The translations under genes and the position numbers were made by a program. The notes below the pieces were generated by a model. The model did not search any database and had not been told where the DNA came from. It worked only from the letters and a program-made list of their open reading frames with translations. This document shows, one piece after another, positions 51,685-61,800 of a stretch of 64,000 bases of DNA (positions within the stretch are counted from its first letter, which is position 1; each line of letters begins with the position of its first letter). The DNA comes from Hominimerdicola alba (GTDB taxonomy: Bacteria; Bacillota; Clostridia; Oscillospirales; Ruminococcaceae). Where the stretch lies: NCBI RefSeq assembly GCF_900112155.1, contig NZ_FOKQ01000018.1:16712-80711 (forward strand), in the 5' to 3' direction.

Positions 51685-52337
51685 GCCGCGAGGAAAGCCA
51701 TCTTCCCGAGGACAACCTCGGGCTTGTACACCTCTGCGCCAACCGCTTCCGCGGGCGGGGTATCGAGTACGATGACCTTTACAGCGCAGGCTGTATGGGG
51801 CTTGTAAAAGCATCGAAAGCCTTCGATGAGAGCCGCGGAGTGAAGTTCTCCACCTATGCCGTGCCTGTTATCCTCGGGGAGATAAAGCGGCTTTTCCGCG
51901 ACGGCGGCACGGTAAAAGTCTCCCGAAGCCTGAAAGAACTCTCACTGAAAATAACCCGCACCACCCAGGATTTCACCCACCAAAAGGGCAGAGAACCCAC
52001 CATATCCGAACTATCGGAACTTCTCGCTGCCGACCCCGAGGATATCATCGCCGCCCTGAATTCCTCTCAGCCCGCCCTGAGCCTTACCATGGGCGATGAG
52101 GACGGCGATTCCCAGACAGATCTGCCCGTTGACCCGCCCGATGAGGAGATAACCGATAAACTGGCACTAAGGCAAGTACTTGCCGAACTCTCAGCCGAGG
52201 ACAGGCACCTTATACAACTGCGCTATTTCAAAGGCTTGACCCAGACCAAAGCCGCAGGGATACTCGGCATGACCCAGGTGCAGGTCTCCCGTCGGGAGAA
52301 AAAACTGCTGACCTATATGCGTACAAAGCTTATTTAA
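51681..52337 (+). CDS. sigF: sporulation sigma factor sigma F (SpoIIAC)
   Basis: 218 residues, ATG overlapping the spoIIAB stop by four bases. Region 2 is YDDLYSAGCMGLVKASKAFD then VKFSTYAVPVILGEIKRLFR; region 3 is VSRSLKELSLKITRTTQDFT; region 4 ends with LIQLRYFKGLTQTKAAGILG and MTQVQVSRREKKLL. First forespore-specific sigma factor. The complete three-gene operon is present. Confidence 0.95.
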   Translation: MSREESHLPEDNLGLVHLCANRFRGRGIEYDDLYSAGCMGLVKASKAFDESRGVKFSTYAVPVILGEIKRLFRDGGTVKVSRSLKELSLKITRTTQDFTHQKGREPTISELSELLAADPEDIIAALNSSQPALSLTMGDEDGDSQTDLPVDPPDEEITDKLALRQVLAELSAEDRHLIQLRYFKGLTQTKAAGILGMTQVQVSRREKKLLTYMRTKLI

Positions 52338-52365
52338 AGCACCAACCATATATTTTTATCCAAAG

Positions 52366-52400
52366 CAAAAAGACTGCTGCGTGAGGCAACAGTCTTTTTG
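52366..52400 (+). terminator. terminator of the spoIIA operon
   Basis: AAAAAGACTG / CAGTCTTTTT with an inner TGC/GGCA pairing around GTGA. Confidence 0.85.
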
Positions 52401-52558
52401 TATTGTTATTAATGCAATGAAGAGAGCTTTTTGTCAGCCGTTGCGGCGGGAAATCTGCGTATACAGCAAATATCTTTCTATCCAAATGAACGCTGTAAGC
52501 GGATTGTGTCTGCAAGATGAAATTTTGAAACAAAATAAACGAAAATTATTAATCAGTA

Positions 52559-52587
52559 TTGCATATTTTGTTGTGATGTGCTATAAT
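52559..52587 (+). promoter_or_regulatory. sigma-A promoter of the M48 peptidase gene
   Basis: TTGCAT, 17-bp spacer ending TGC, TATAAT (extended -10). Confidence 0.78.
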
Positions 52588-52682
52588 GAGTTCAAGGTGT
52601 TAACGGCGCACAATGAAAATTAAGCTGTCTGTTGTACACTGTGTAAAAAAATAAAAGACTAAAGAAATATGAGGTGACAAAA

Positions 52683-54032
52683 ATGTCTGTTAATCCCGAC
52701 CTTTTTATCCACGAATCCGACCGCACGGCGCTGAATGCTCTTAAAGCCATACCGGGCTTTACTCCGCTGCTGAAAGGATTCATGAAGATATGGAACGAAA
52801 AGCAGTTCAAACTGATGAATATGTCAACACTGGTGAGGATAAGCGAGAACCAGATGCCTGAGTACTACGAGATGCTCAAACCCATATGCAAACGTCTGGG
52901 CATAAAAGTGCCTGAGCTTTTCATGACCACCGACCCGTACCCCAATGCCTATACTTCGGGTGAAAACGATCCTTTCATCGTAATGACCACAGGTCTGGTG
53001 GCTTCTCTGCCCCATGAGCTTATACCCTCGGTGCTGGCGCATGAGTGCGGACATATCGCCTGCCATCATGTGCTGTATTCCACTATGGGCAGGTTGATAC
53101 TCGGCGGCTCGGCAGGTATCCTGGGACTATCACCTGTGATAACCGCGCCTTTGCAGATGGCTTTCTACTACTGGATGAGATGCAGTGAATTCTCGGCTGA
53201 CAGAGCAGCTGCGGTCTGCGGAGGTTCAAGCAAGAGCGTTGTTGAAGTATGCATGAGGTTGGCTGGCTGTGAAAAGGATTCTCCCGTACAGGCAAACCCC
53301 GAAGCTTTCCTGGAACAGGCTAAGGAGTACCGCGACCTTGTGAGCGGCTCGGCATTCAATAAGACCCTGGAATTCATGATGTTCTCCACCAGAAGCCACC
53401 CACTGAACGCTGTGCGTGCCTACGAGTGCAATGAGTGGTGCAAGACTAAGGAATTCCAAAGTATCGTGCAGTACCTCGATGAGGAGGAGAAGGGCAGTTC
53501 TGCCCACGGCAGTGTGCCCATAAACGAAAATATAAACACTTACATAAAGAAAGACGCTGTTGAGACCGCCAATGCCCTTAAAGCCTCGGGTTTCACAAAT
53601 GTTACCATAGTACGCTCCACCGAGCAAAAAGCGGGTATGCCTGTTAACGGCATAATCTCCATAACCGCCAACGGCAAGACGGATATCAAAAAGGGCGAAT
53701 GGCTCCCTGCTGATACTCCATGGCTGATAACGGCTTATATGCCGCTTTCAGCCGATGAAGAAAAAGCCGCCCACCCCGGTGAGGCTTGTGTTCCTTATTC
53801 CAGCGTGGGTTACAGCGGCAGAGATTACCGCGCAGTCATCGATGAACTGAGAGCTCTCGGATTTACAAATATTTCAGTAAGCGAACAGCCCGATATCAAG
53901 GTGAAATTCCTTATCAAGGAATACAGCATAGCGCATATCTCCATCGACCATATGGACAGGTTCGACAAGAACACATGGTTCAAGCTGAACGCGCCGATAT
54001 CCATAAGATATCATGTGATGGCTCAGGGCTGA
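52683..54032 (+). CDS. M48-family metallopeptidase with C-terminal PASTA-like repeats
   Basis: 449 residues from the ATG after AGGTGACAAAA. Zinc motif LAHECGHIACHH (HExxH type) with a downstream CSEFSADRAAAV that gives the third ligand Glu. A hydrophobic segment lies between (about 143-160). The C-terminal part holds two similar blocks, AVETANALKASGFTNVTIVR and RAVIDELRALGFTNISVSEQ, which look like PASTA-type or ligand-binding repeats. M48 enzymes handle membrane-protein quality control; the C-terminal repeats are unusual for the family. Confidence 0.82.
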   Translation: MSVNPDLFIHESDRTALNALKAIPGFTPLLKGFMKIWNEKQFKLMNMSTLVRISENQMPEYYEMLKPICKRLGIKVPELFMTTDPYPNAYTSGENDPFIVMTTGLVASLPHELIPSVLAHECGHIACHHVLYSTMGRLILGGSAGILGLSPVITAPLQMAFYYWMRCSEFSADRAAAVCGGSSKSVVEVCMRLAGCEKDSPVQANPEAFLEQAKEYRDLVSGSAFNKTLEFMMFSTRSHPLNAVRAYECNEWCKTKEFQSIVQYLDEEEKGSSAHGSVPINENINTYIKKDAVETANALKASGFTNVTIVRSTEQKAGMPVNGIISITANGKTDIKKGEWLPADTPWLITAYMPLSADEEKAAHPGEACVPYSSVGYSGRDYRAVIDELRALGFTNISVSEQPDIKVKFLIKEYSIAHISIDHMDRFDKNTWFKLNAPISIRYHVMAQG

Positions 54033-54051
54033 TAATAAGGAGGTTTGAAAA

Positions 54052-54606
54052 ATGGGTCTTTTTGACAACATAGGTGCGCCCCCTGCGCAGAATACACAGC
54101 AGAGTTCGGGCAACAAAACGGTAGATGTGGTATTCGCTAAACTCCCCGATAATTTTGCGGAGTTTACAGCGCTTCCTCAGGCGGCGATGGACGACCCTTT
54201 CAAAACCGCGGCACTGACGGTACTTGCCTTGTGTTTCTATTCACAGGATAAAGACGCCTGCATACAGATGCTGAATTTCCTCAAAGGACCTCAGCCGCTT
54301 TCTACCTATGAACAGCAGTTCCTTGCAGACAGATTCAGGGATGCGGATTATGTTCCGAGGAGCTATTTCAGCGGTGCAGTGCCCGGTAATGATTACAAAC
54401 CTGCACAGCCTTATACCGTAAAGGTCAGCGAGAATCTCTATTCCTATCAGGACAGCGGCTATGCTAAGCTGTACTTGCAGTCAGGGGGTGCAGACAGCCC
54501 CCGTCCAATACAGCTGAGAATGGCTAAGGATGGCAAGTGGTACCTTTGGGAGCAGTTTTTGCTGGCGGGGATACGTCCGCCCGAGTCAACAAACCCATGG
54601 GCATGA
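54052..54606 (+). CDS. DUF6935-like protein
   Basis: 184 residues. The core KLPDNFAEFTALPQAAMDDP then FKTAALTVLALCFYSQDK resembles a Ruminococcaceae-rich family known to me only by a DUF number. No signal peptide. AAGGAGG precedes the ATG, and it lies 19 bases after the M48 gene. The last residues KDGKWYLWEQFLLAGIRPPE are Trp/Tyr rich. Function unknown, probably linked to the M48 protein. Confidence 0.65.
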   Translation: MGLFDNIGAPPAQNTQQSSGNKTVDVVFAKLPDNFAEFTALPQAAMDDPFKTAALTVLALCFYSQDKDACIQMLNFLKGPQPLSTYEQQFLADRFRDADYVPRSYFSGAVPGNDYKPAQPYTVKVSENLYSYQDSGYAKLYLQSGGADSPRPIQLRMAKDGKWYLWEQFLLAGIRPPESTNPWA

Positions 54607-54743
54607 TGTATAGTTGGTAATTGCTGTAAATTATGATCTGCCGCAGAGGATGCGGGGGTCATTCACGAAATATTTTTTGCATTAAGCAAGGACAGTCTAT
54701 GGTCATGAACAGTGGGCTGTCGTGGCGCAGATGCGTGGAAAAT

Positions 54744-54774
54744 GGCACTTTCGGAGCACGGAAGTGCCTGTTTT
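54744..54774 (+). terminator. likely terminator of the M48/DUF6935 pair
   Basis: GGCACTT / AAGTGCC perfect stem, then TGTTTT. Confidence 0.55.
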
Positions 54775-54780
54775 CGGTCG

Positions 54781-54809
54781 TTGACATTAAGGTAAGTGTG
54801 TTGTATAAT
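54781..54809 (+). promoter_or_regulatory. perfect consensus promoter of the hybrid kinase gene
   Basis: TTGACA, 17-bp spacer, TATAAT. Confidence 0.85.
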
Positions 54810-54880
54810 TAAGTTGGGATAATGTCCTTGTTCGCGGGGGAGCGGGGACGGCAAAATATTGCTAAAAGGGGTGACGTCGG

Positions 54881-57800
54881 ATGTATGCTCTTGTGCTTGC
54901 TATACAGTATATCAGTATATTTGGTCTGCTGTTTGAAAGCGCTTATATATTCAGAAACTGGAAAAGCAGGATACACGGATATCTGCTGCTGAACTGTGCG
55001 GCTACCATGGTAAACAATGCAGGAATGCTGCAGGTAATGCTTTCTGACAACTATGATGAGGCGATGACCGCGCAGAAGCTATCGTATGTGGGTACGGTAT
55101 GGATACCTTTTTCACTGCTGATATTTCTGGTGGAATTATGCGGAGTGAGGACGAAAAAGAACACAATGCTGTTTCTCGGGGCTTTTCACGCGCTGACTTA
55201 TGTGGCGGTGATGACAAATGACTGGCATCATCTGTATTATCGCAATCTTGGATTTACAAAGAACGGAGTTCATCCGCACCTGACCTATGACGCGGGACCT
55301 TGGCATCATGTGTACACTCTGTTCCTGATAAGCTATATTTTTTACGGTCTGATGATACTTTTTAAGACGATATATAAGGAGAAGAACAAGAAGAATCTGA
55401 AAAGGCTGTGGTATATAGCGGCTTCAATAGTGGTGGAGGTCATCTGCTATATCATATATCTTTCGGGTATCACCCACGGATACAATATAACCGTGCTGGG
55501 ATATTCTGTCAGCACCGTGATAATGTATATAGCGATATTCAAGTATGACCTGCTGGATACCCTTGAACTGACAAGGGAATACGTAGTCGATAAGCTTTCA
55601 GAGGGACTTATCGCCGTGGATACAGAGGGCAGGGTAAGGTATTTCAACGAACCCGCAAAGACTCTCTACCCTCAGCTGGTGGAGAAGCCCGATGAAACGC
55701 TGGATATAATCGAACAGGCTATAGAGGACGAAGATGTTATAACCATCGATGAGCGCATATACACTCCATGCATCGAATCTCTGGACTATGAGGGTGAGAA
55801 CTTCGGAAGCCTGTACAGGCTGATCGATGATACCGAGCACTACAACTACATGGAGCATCTGCGGGAGCAGAGACAGATAGCTGACAAGGCTAATCGCGCA
55901 AAATCGGCATTTCTGGCAAATATGTCCCACGAGATAAGGACACCTATCAATGCGGTCCTCGGTATGGACGAGATGATACTGCGCGAGAGCAAGGAACGTC
56001 AGATAATCGGGTATGCTGAGGATATCAGGAATGCGGGTAGGACACTGCTTTCGCTGATAAATGACATACTGGATTTCTCAAAGGTCGAGCAGGGCAAGAT
56101 GGAGCTGATACTGACACAGTACGAGCTGGGTTCGGCAATAAACGACCTTGTGAATATGGTACGCCCCAGGGCTGACAAAAAGGGTCTGAGATTCGATGTT
56201 AATGTTGACAGCGGGATACCTCATCTGCTTGTAGGCGATGAGATAAGGGTCAAGCAGTGTGCGCTGAATCTGCTGACAAATGCTGTGAAGTACACCGAAA
56301 AGGGAAGTGTGCATTTCGAGGTTGGCTACGAGAAAGTCAGCAGGGACAGTATTAAGCTTAAATTCACTATTAGCGATACGGGTATGGGCATAAAGCAGGA
56401 GGACATGGACAGACTGTTTTCGCCGTTCTCCCGAATCGAGGAGGGCAGGAACCGTTCTATTGAGGGAACAGGGCTTGGCATGAGCATCACAAGACAGCTC
56501 CTTGACCTGATGGACAGCAGGCTGGAAGTCAGCAGTGTTTACGGCAAGGGCTCGGTGTTCTCATTTGAGGTGGAGCAGAAAGTCACGAAATGGCAGCCTA
56601 TCGGGGATTTCTCAAAGAGGTTCTCGACTGTTGGCAAGGGCGTACATATTTACAGAGAACTTTTCCATGCTCCAACGGCGAGAGTTCTCGTTGTGGACGA
56701 TAATGCCATGAACCTGACGGTGTTCAAGGGGCTGCTTAAAAAGACCATGGTTGGCATAGATACTGCTTCATCGGGTGCGGAAGCGCTGAGACTTGCGGCG
56801 CTTAATACCTATGATATCTACTTTATCGACCACATGATGCCCGATATGGACGGTATCGAGACTTTGAAAAGACTCAGGGCGATGGAGGGCAGAGAGAACG
56901 CTGTTTGCGTGGCTCTGACTGCGAATGCGGTATCCGGGGCACGTGAGACTTACATTGAAGCGGGATTCAACGATTATCTTTCAAAACCCATCGACGGTGA
57001 ACGTCTGGAGAAGATGATGGCAGGTATGCTGCCTGATGAAAAGCTGGAAAATCAGACTGTTCCCGAGGGGCGCAGGGTAAGCACTGCACCCCAGGTACTG
57101 GTGGTGGACGACGATCAGGTCATCAGGACGACGGCGAAGAATATTCTGGATAAATCCTTTGATGTCATCACCTGCGGTACGGGTGAAGAGGCGATATCTC
57201 TTACAAAGAGCAAGCTGCCAGACGCTGTTCTGCTGGATATCAGCCTTGCGGGAATGAACGGTTTTGAAGTTCTCAGCAGGCTGAAAGAAGACCCGGAGGT
57301 TCGGGATATACCGGTTATTTTCGTTACAGGCGAAGACAGCGCCGAAGCGGAGAGCACAGGATTCAAGAACGGTGCGGCGGATTATGTGAAGAAGCCCTTC
57401 TCCCCCGAGGTGCTGATACAGAGGACGAAGCGTGCAGTAGAACTCTATCAGCTGCAATCTGGACTGAAGAGCGAGGTCGACAGACAGCAGATAAGAAGCG
57501 AAAGGCTGTCGCTGGAGATGATGATGGCTCTGGCAAAGACCGTCGATGCGAAAGACCATTATACCAACGGTCATTCAAACCGTGTGGCTATATATTCGGC
57601 TGAGATAGCAAGAAGACTTGGAAAGAGCGAAGCGGATCAGCAGCAGATATTCCGCATGGGACTTATGCACGATATCGGAAAGATAGGCGTAAGCGAGGAT
57701 ATACTTAACAAGACCTCGCGGCTGACGGACGAAGAATTCATGCAGATAAAGCGGCATACTGTCATCGGCAGTGAGATACTTTCTTCCATAACCGAGATGC

Positions 57801-58501
57801 CGGGATTGGCTACGGGTGCGAGATCGCACCACGAGAAATATGACGGCAGCGGATATCCCGACGGGCTGAAAGGCAAGGATATCCCCGAGGCTGCGCGGAT
57901 AATCTGCGCGGCGGACTGCTATGACGCCATGACTTCAACGAGGACGTACTCTAAGCCTATGGAGCAGCAGAAGGTCAGGAACGAGTTCATCAGATGCAGC
58001 GGAACCCAGTTCGACCCCGATGTTGCGGCGGCGATGATACAGATGATCGACGATGACCCCGACTACATCATGAACGAGCAGGGCTTCACCAACGAGATAT
58101 GGCAGGGAAGTGCGAAGATAGAAGAACTTGCCGCAGGAGAGAATGCTCTGGCAGAAAAAGGATTCAGCGGCATTGATGGTCTTGATGCGGAGACAGGCAT
58201 AAAGCACTGCGGCGGCGAGGACAATTATAAGCTGACACTGGAAGCTTTTGCGGATTCGGCGGAGGAGTATGACGAGAGTATACGCAAGTTCACGGCGGAT
58301 GACGACAGGGAGAATGCCATGATAAAGCTGCATTCCCTGAAAGGTGCTGCCAGGACGATAGGCGCAGAGGATCTGGGCGAGATGGCATTTGTCGGTGAGA
58401 TGTATTACCGCGGGCGGTCTGAGGAAGTCCCCGATATTGAGGGGACATTGGCTGAACTGGCGAGGATAACGGAAGCTGTCAGAAAAAGGCTGGGGCGATA
58501 A
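54881..58501 (+). CDS. hybrid sensor kinase with two receivers, HD-GYP phosphodiesterase and Hpt domain
   Basis: 1206 residues. Seven membrane segments of the 7TM-kinase type (1-220), a PAS-like region (about 235-320), HisKA with H350 (NMSHEIRTPINAVLG), ATPase domain (NLLTNAVKYT, DTGMGI, GTGLGMSI; about 445-570), receiver 1 with D650 (YFIDHMMPDMDG), receiver 2 with D786 (VLLDISLAGMNG), HD-GYP domain (H930-D931, then HHEKYDGSGYPDG at 983-995) and a C-terminal Hpt with H1151 (KLHSLKGAARTIG). All phospho-acceptor residues and the HD-GYP ligands are present, so a full phosphorelay and cyclic-di-GMP hydrolysis could occur in one chain. The gene stands alone with its own promoter and terminator. 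Confidence 0.93.
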   Translation: MYALVLAIQYISIFGLLFESAYIFRNWKSRIHGYLLLNCAATMVNNAGMLQVMLSDNYDEAMTAQKLSYVGTVWIPFSLLIFLVELCGVRTKKNTMLFLGAFHALTYVAVMTNDWHHLYYRNLGFTKNGVHPHLTYDAGPWHHVYTLFLISYIFYGLMILFKTIYKEKNKKNLKRLWYIAASIVVEVICYIIYLSGITHGYNITVLGYSVSTVIMYIAIFKYDLLDTLELTREYVVDKLSEGLIAVDTEGRVRYFNEPAKTLYPQLVEKPDETLDIIEQAIEDEDVITIDERIYTPCIESLDYEGENFGSLYRLIDDTEHYNYMEHLREQRQIADKANRAKSAFLANMSHEIRTPINAVLGMDEMILRESKERQIIGYAEDIRNAGRTLLSLINDILDFSKVEQGKMELILTQYELGSAINDLVNMVRPRADKKGLRFDVNVDSGIPHLLVGDEIRVKQCALNLLTNAVKYTEKGSVHFEVGYEKVSRDSIKLKFTISDTGMGIKQEDMDRLFSPFSRIEEGRNRSIEGTGLGMSITRQLLDLMDSRLEVSSVYGKGSVFSFEVEQKVTKWQPIGDFSKRFSTVGKGVHIYRELFHAPTARVLVVDDNAMNLTVFKGLLKKTMVGIDTASSGAEALRLAALNTYDIYFIDHMMPDMDGIETLKRLRAMEGRENAVCVALTANAVSGARETYIEAGFNDYLSKPIDGERLEKMMAGMLPDEKLENQTVPEGRRVSTAPQVLVVDDDQVIRTTAKNILDKSFDVITCGTGEEAISLTKSKLPDAVLLDISLAGMNGFEVLSRLKEDPEVRDIPVIFVTGEDSAEAESTGFKNGAADYVKKPFSPEVLIQRTKRAVELYQLQSGLKSEVDRQQIRSERLSLEMMMALAKTVDAKDHYTNGHSNRVAIYSAEIARRLGKSEADQQQIFRMGLMHDIGKIGVSEDILNKTSRLTDEEFMQIKRHTVIGSEILSSITEMPGLATGARSHHEKYDGSGYPDGLKGKDIPEAARIICAADCYDAMTSTRTYSKPMEQQKVRNEFIRCSGTQFDPDVAAAMIQMIDDDPDYIMNEQGFTNEIWQGSAKIEELAAGENALAEKGFSGIDGLDAETGIKHCGGEDNYKLTLEAFADSAEEYDESIRKFTADDDRENAMIKLHSLKGAARTIGAEDLGEMAFVGEMYYRGRSEEVPDIEGTLAELARITEAVRKRLGR

Positions 58502-58609
58502 TAGCAATCTTGTGGGATACTGCCAAGGAGGAGAGCTTTATCTGGATAGCGTTAAAGAAGTAATCTATCCATACCAAAACAATTGATACAGACGATTAAC
58601 AGCGGGTCG

Positions 58610-58640
58610 ATAGCCACATCTTCGGGTGTGGCTATTTTTT
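58610..58640 (+). terminator. terminator of the hybrid kinase gene
   Basis: ATAGCCACA / TGTGGCTAT stem followed by TTTTT. Confidence 0.9.
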
Positions 58641-58784
58641 AGACTAAACAACGAAATCGATTAATTTTAACTAAAGATGAAGTGCGAATATTTTTGTACT
58701 TGAAGTTTTTTGTGTAATTTATATTGTAGTAATTGGCTAATTACATAAGATTAAGTATATACTTCTAAATCGAGTGTTAATTCA

Positions 58785-58813
58785 TTGACATTCTAAAATG
58801 AACGTGATATACT
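58785..58813 (+). promoter_or_regulatory. sigma-A promoter of the dockerin protein gene
   Basis: TTGACA, 17-bp spacer, TATACT. Confidence 0.8.
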
Positions 58814-58888
58814 TACTTTTGCGAATTATTATTGTGAGTAATTCGCCTTGCCATATCGGCATGTATATTTTTATATAGGAGGGTTAAA

Positions 58889-61800
58889 ATGAATCACAAA
58901 CGAACACAAAAACTGAAACGTTTTGTTTCGGGGCTGTTATCATTGGCAATGATAACAAGTATGTCAGCAGTTTTACCTGCAAATGCTGAGGAAGAAAGTT
59001 CGCAGGGTATGTATAATTTAAAAGGAAACGCCGGCAAAAAAATAAAAGGCGATGTCAACAACGACGGTGTAGTAAACACTAAGGATAAAGATCTTCTGCA
59101 GCGTTGGCTTGTTCGTTCGGTTGGTGACAATGCGCTGAATCTGGAAAACGCTGATGTCAACTATGACGGTAAGATCGATATTATGGATCTTGTCGAGCTG
59201 AGCAGACTTTGTATGCAGAATCCTGAGACTGGATCTTCTAGTGAAGAAAAGAAAGAGTATAGAATCGAGGCGGGTTCGGAAGTTCTTTCAAATATCAACA
59301 CAGATGACAACGCTTTCAAGGTTTCCCTTGATATAACAGCTTCAGATGATGTGTTGGCTTCATTCAATGCCGATGAAAGCGAGTATTCAACTGTTATTGA
59401 AAGTGATATGGTAGTTGGTGTTGTTCCCGAGTTTGAGTGTGAAGAAGGCATTGAACTCGGCGATGTGACGCTGAATTTCGATATCGATCCCAACGTAATT
59501 GGAAACAACGACAGCGCGTATGCTGAGGTTTCAGATGATTTTAAGGGCGTAAAGAGATTCAATGTTTTCAAGTATTTTGATGATATTGGTATGCTCCTGC
59601 CTATCGAAACAAAATACGATACCGAAAATAACAGCATTACCACTACCGTTGACGAACTTGGTACATACTGCATTGTTGATATGGAAAAATGGTTTGAAAC
59701 CCTAGGTATCGAGCCCGAGGAATTTGCTACTGTAAATACTTCGGTAAGTCCTGTTGGTATGGTGGGCGTGCCATTAAGTGTTGCTTCATTGACCAGCACC
59801 AAGAATGCTGCAAGTGTTCCTATCGATGTGGTATTCCATGCTTATGCAAAGAAAGGAACGAATCAAAATAAAGTTGAAACTGCTATCAAAGATACAGCGA
59901 CAAGGCTTTTTGATGAGTATGGCAGAAATGGAAATGTGCGTATTTATGCTGCTGACTATGACGGAACAATTCCTGCGTTAGATACTGGAAATAAGTATGC
60001 TACAAACGAAGATGAGCTGAATGCTTTACTTAATAAAGTACAAGGAACAGCTAAAAGTAATTATGAGTTTAATTATAAATCGAATTATCAAACTCTTATG
60101 AAAAACTGCAATAGTCTTTTGAGAGAAAATTCTGATAGGTATTATGTATACGTAGAGTATAGCATACCGGATTATTCTAAAAAAGATTTGCAATATGTAA
60201 CTGAGAATCTTATATCTCATAAAATGACCGCAATAATAATTGCCAATACTTTTGAGTTTGATGATTTGATAATAGGTACAGGTGGAACACAAAATCAGAA
60301 AAGAACTAATTATGGTGATTTTGGAGAGGAAACTTTTAATTTCATCAAAGGTAAACATGGTGATGCCGGTAAAAAAAGAAGTAAAATTCTTCTTCCGAAT
60401 GGCTGGAAAGAAGTTGTTTTAAACGAACCTATTACTGACGCTTATAAAAATATGATCGATGGAATCACTCCTATCAGTGAGTTTAATGAAAAAGATTATG
60501 CTGATACCGACGGAGATGGACTTATTGATCTTAGGGAAATCAGATACTCTTTTAATGGCGAAGATATAATAAAATGGGATTCTAATCACGAGGCGATTTT
60601 ACCAACTATTGGAGACTGCCAGAAATTAAAATCCGGAAAAGATTATGTCGAAAAAGCTTTTTCTCAGTATAGTTGGTGGGAGAAACTGTGGGATAAAATT
60701 GTTACAAATGATGAGCTCGAAGGAATCAGAAATATCCAGATCCTGCCTATAAAAACCGATCCGACTGAAAAAGACAGTGACTTTGATGATTTTACGGATA
60801 AAGAAGATCCGGAGCCAATGAATTATAACACTATCACCATTGATGATAGCCTGCTTGATGACAGCGAAAGCGTAAACGGTAAGAATCCAACAATTACACA
60901 AGATGATCTTGATAAAATGATAGATCATGTAGAACCCGGACAGACTAACATTGATAGCGGTAGTTGTCAGAAAAATGAGCTTGTCTTTACCAGAACCAGA
61001 AAGAAAGACAGGACAGATGGCAAATTCAGTTTAACGCCTTCAAGAAACAGCGACTTTGCTTTTACAATAACAGGCACTAATGAAACAACGCCCGAAGGAG
61101 AATATTCAACTGACGATTATGAATCAACCGTAAAAATATTCTATAAAGAGGGAACTTTTAAGAAGAAAGAAAAACAAGTTACACCTGTAGAAATAAAGCC
61201 TAAAAACGAGGGTACAGAGATAACATATGTTTTTGCACTTGAAAAAGATGTAGAATATACTATATATGTTAATAACCCGACTAACAACCATGAGGGCGAG
61301 TATACTATCCATGTTTCGGAGGATAACTGGGTTTATGCGAAATACGGTGGAGTCAGAAAAATCAATGTAAGAGATTTAGTTTATTTTAAGACGGATCAGA
61401 CACTTTATTTAAGCGATGAAACATTTTGTCTTTTTGTGAAACAATATGCTGAGATGCAGAGCTTGGATAATGATACGGATAATGATACGGACAATTCTGC
61501 CCTGGAAAGTGTGAGAAATGCAACAAAAGAAGAATTGCTAGGTAACGATATTGGTGCATGTGGAACAGTTTTGGCAAGTACTAAGTGGGTATTACATGGC
61601 TACGAAGAATTTATGGCTGATATAGGCAAGGACAAATCATTTATTGATTTTATTAAGGAACATTATGATAAAACCGGAGATATAATAACCGGTGCTGGCA
61701 TGATTGTTTCACTTGTTGTTAAAGACGCTACAAAAGCAACTGTCATAGGACTTATACTTAGTGCTGCGGGAATAGAATATTCGGTATTAAATCAGTATGC

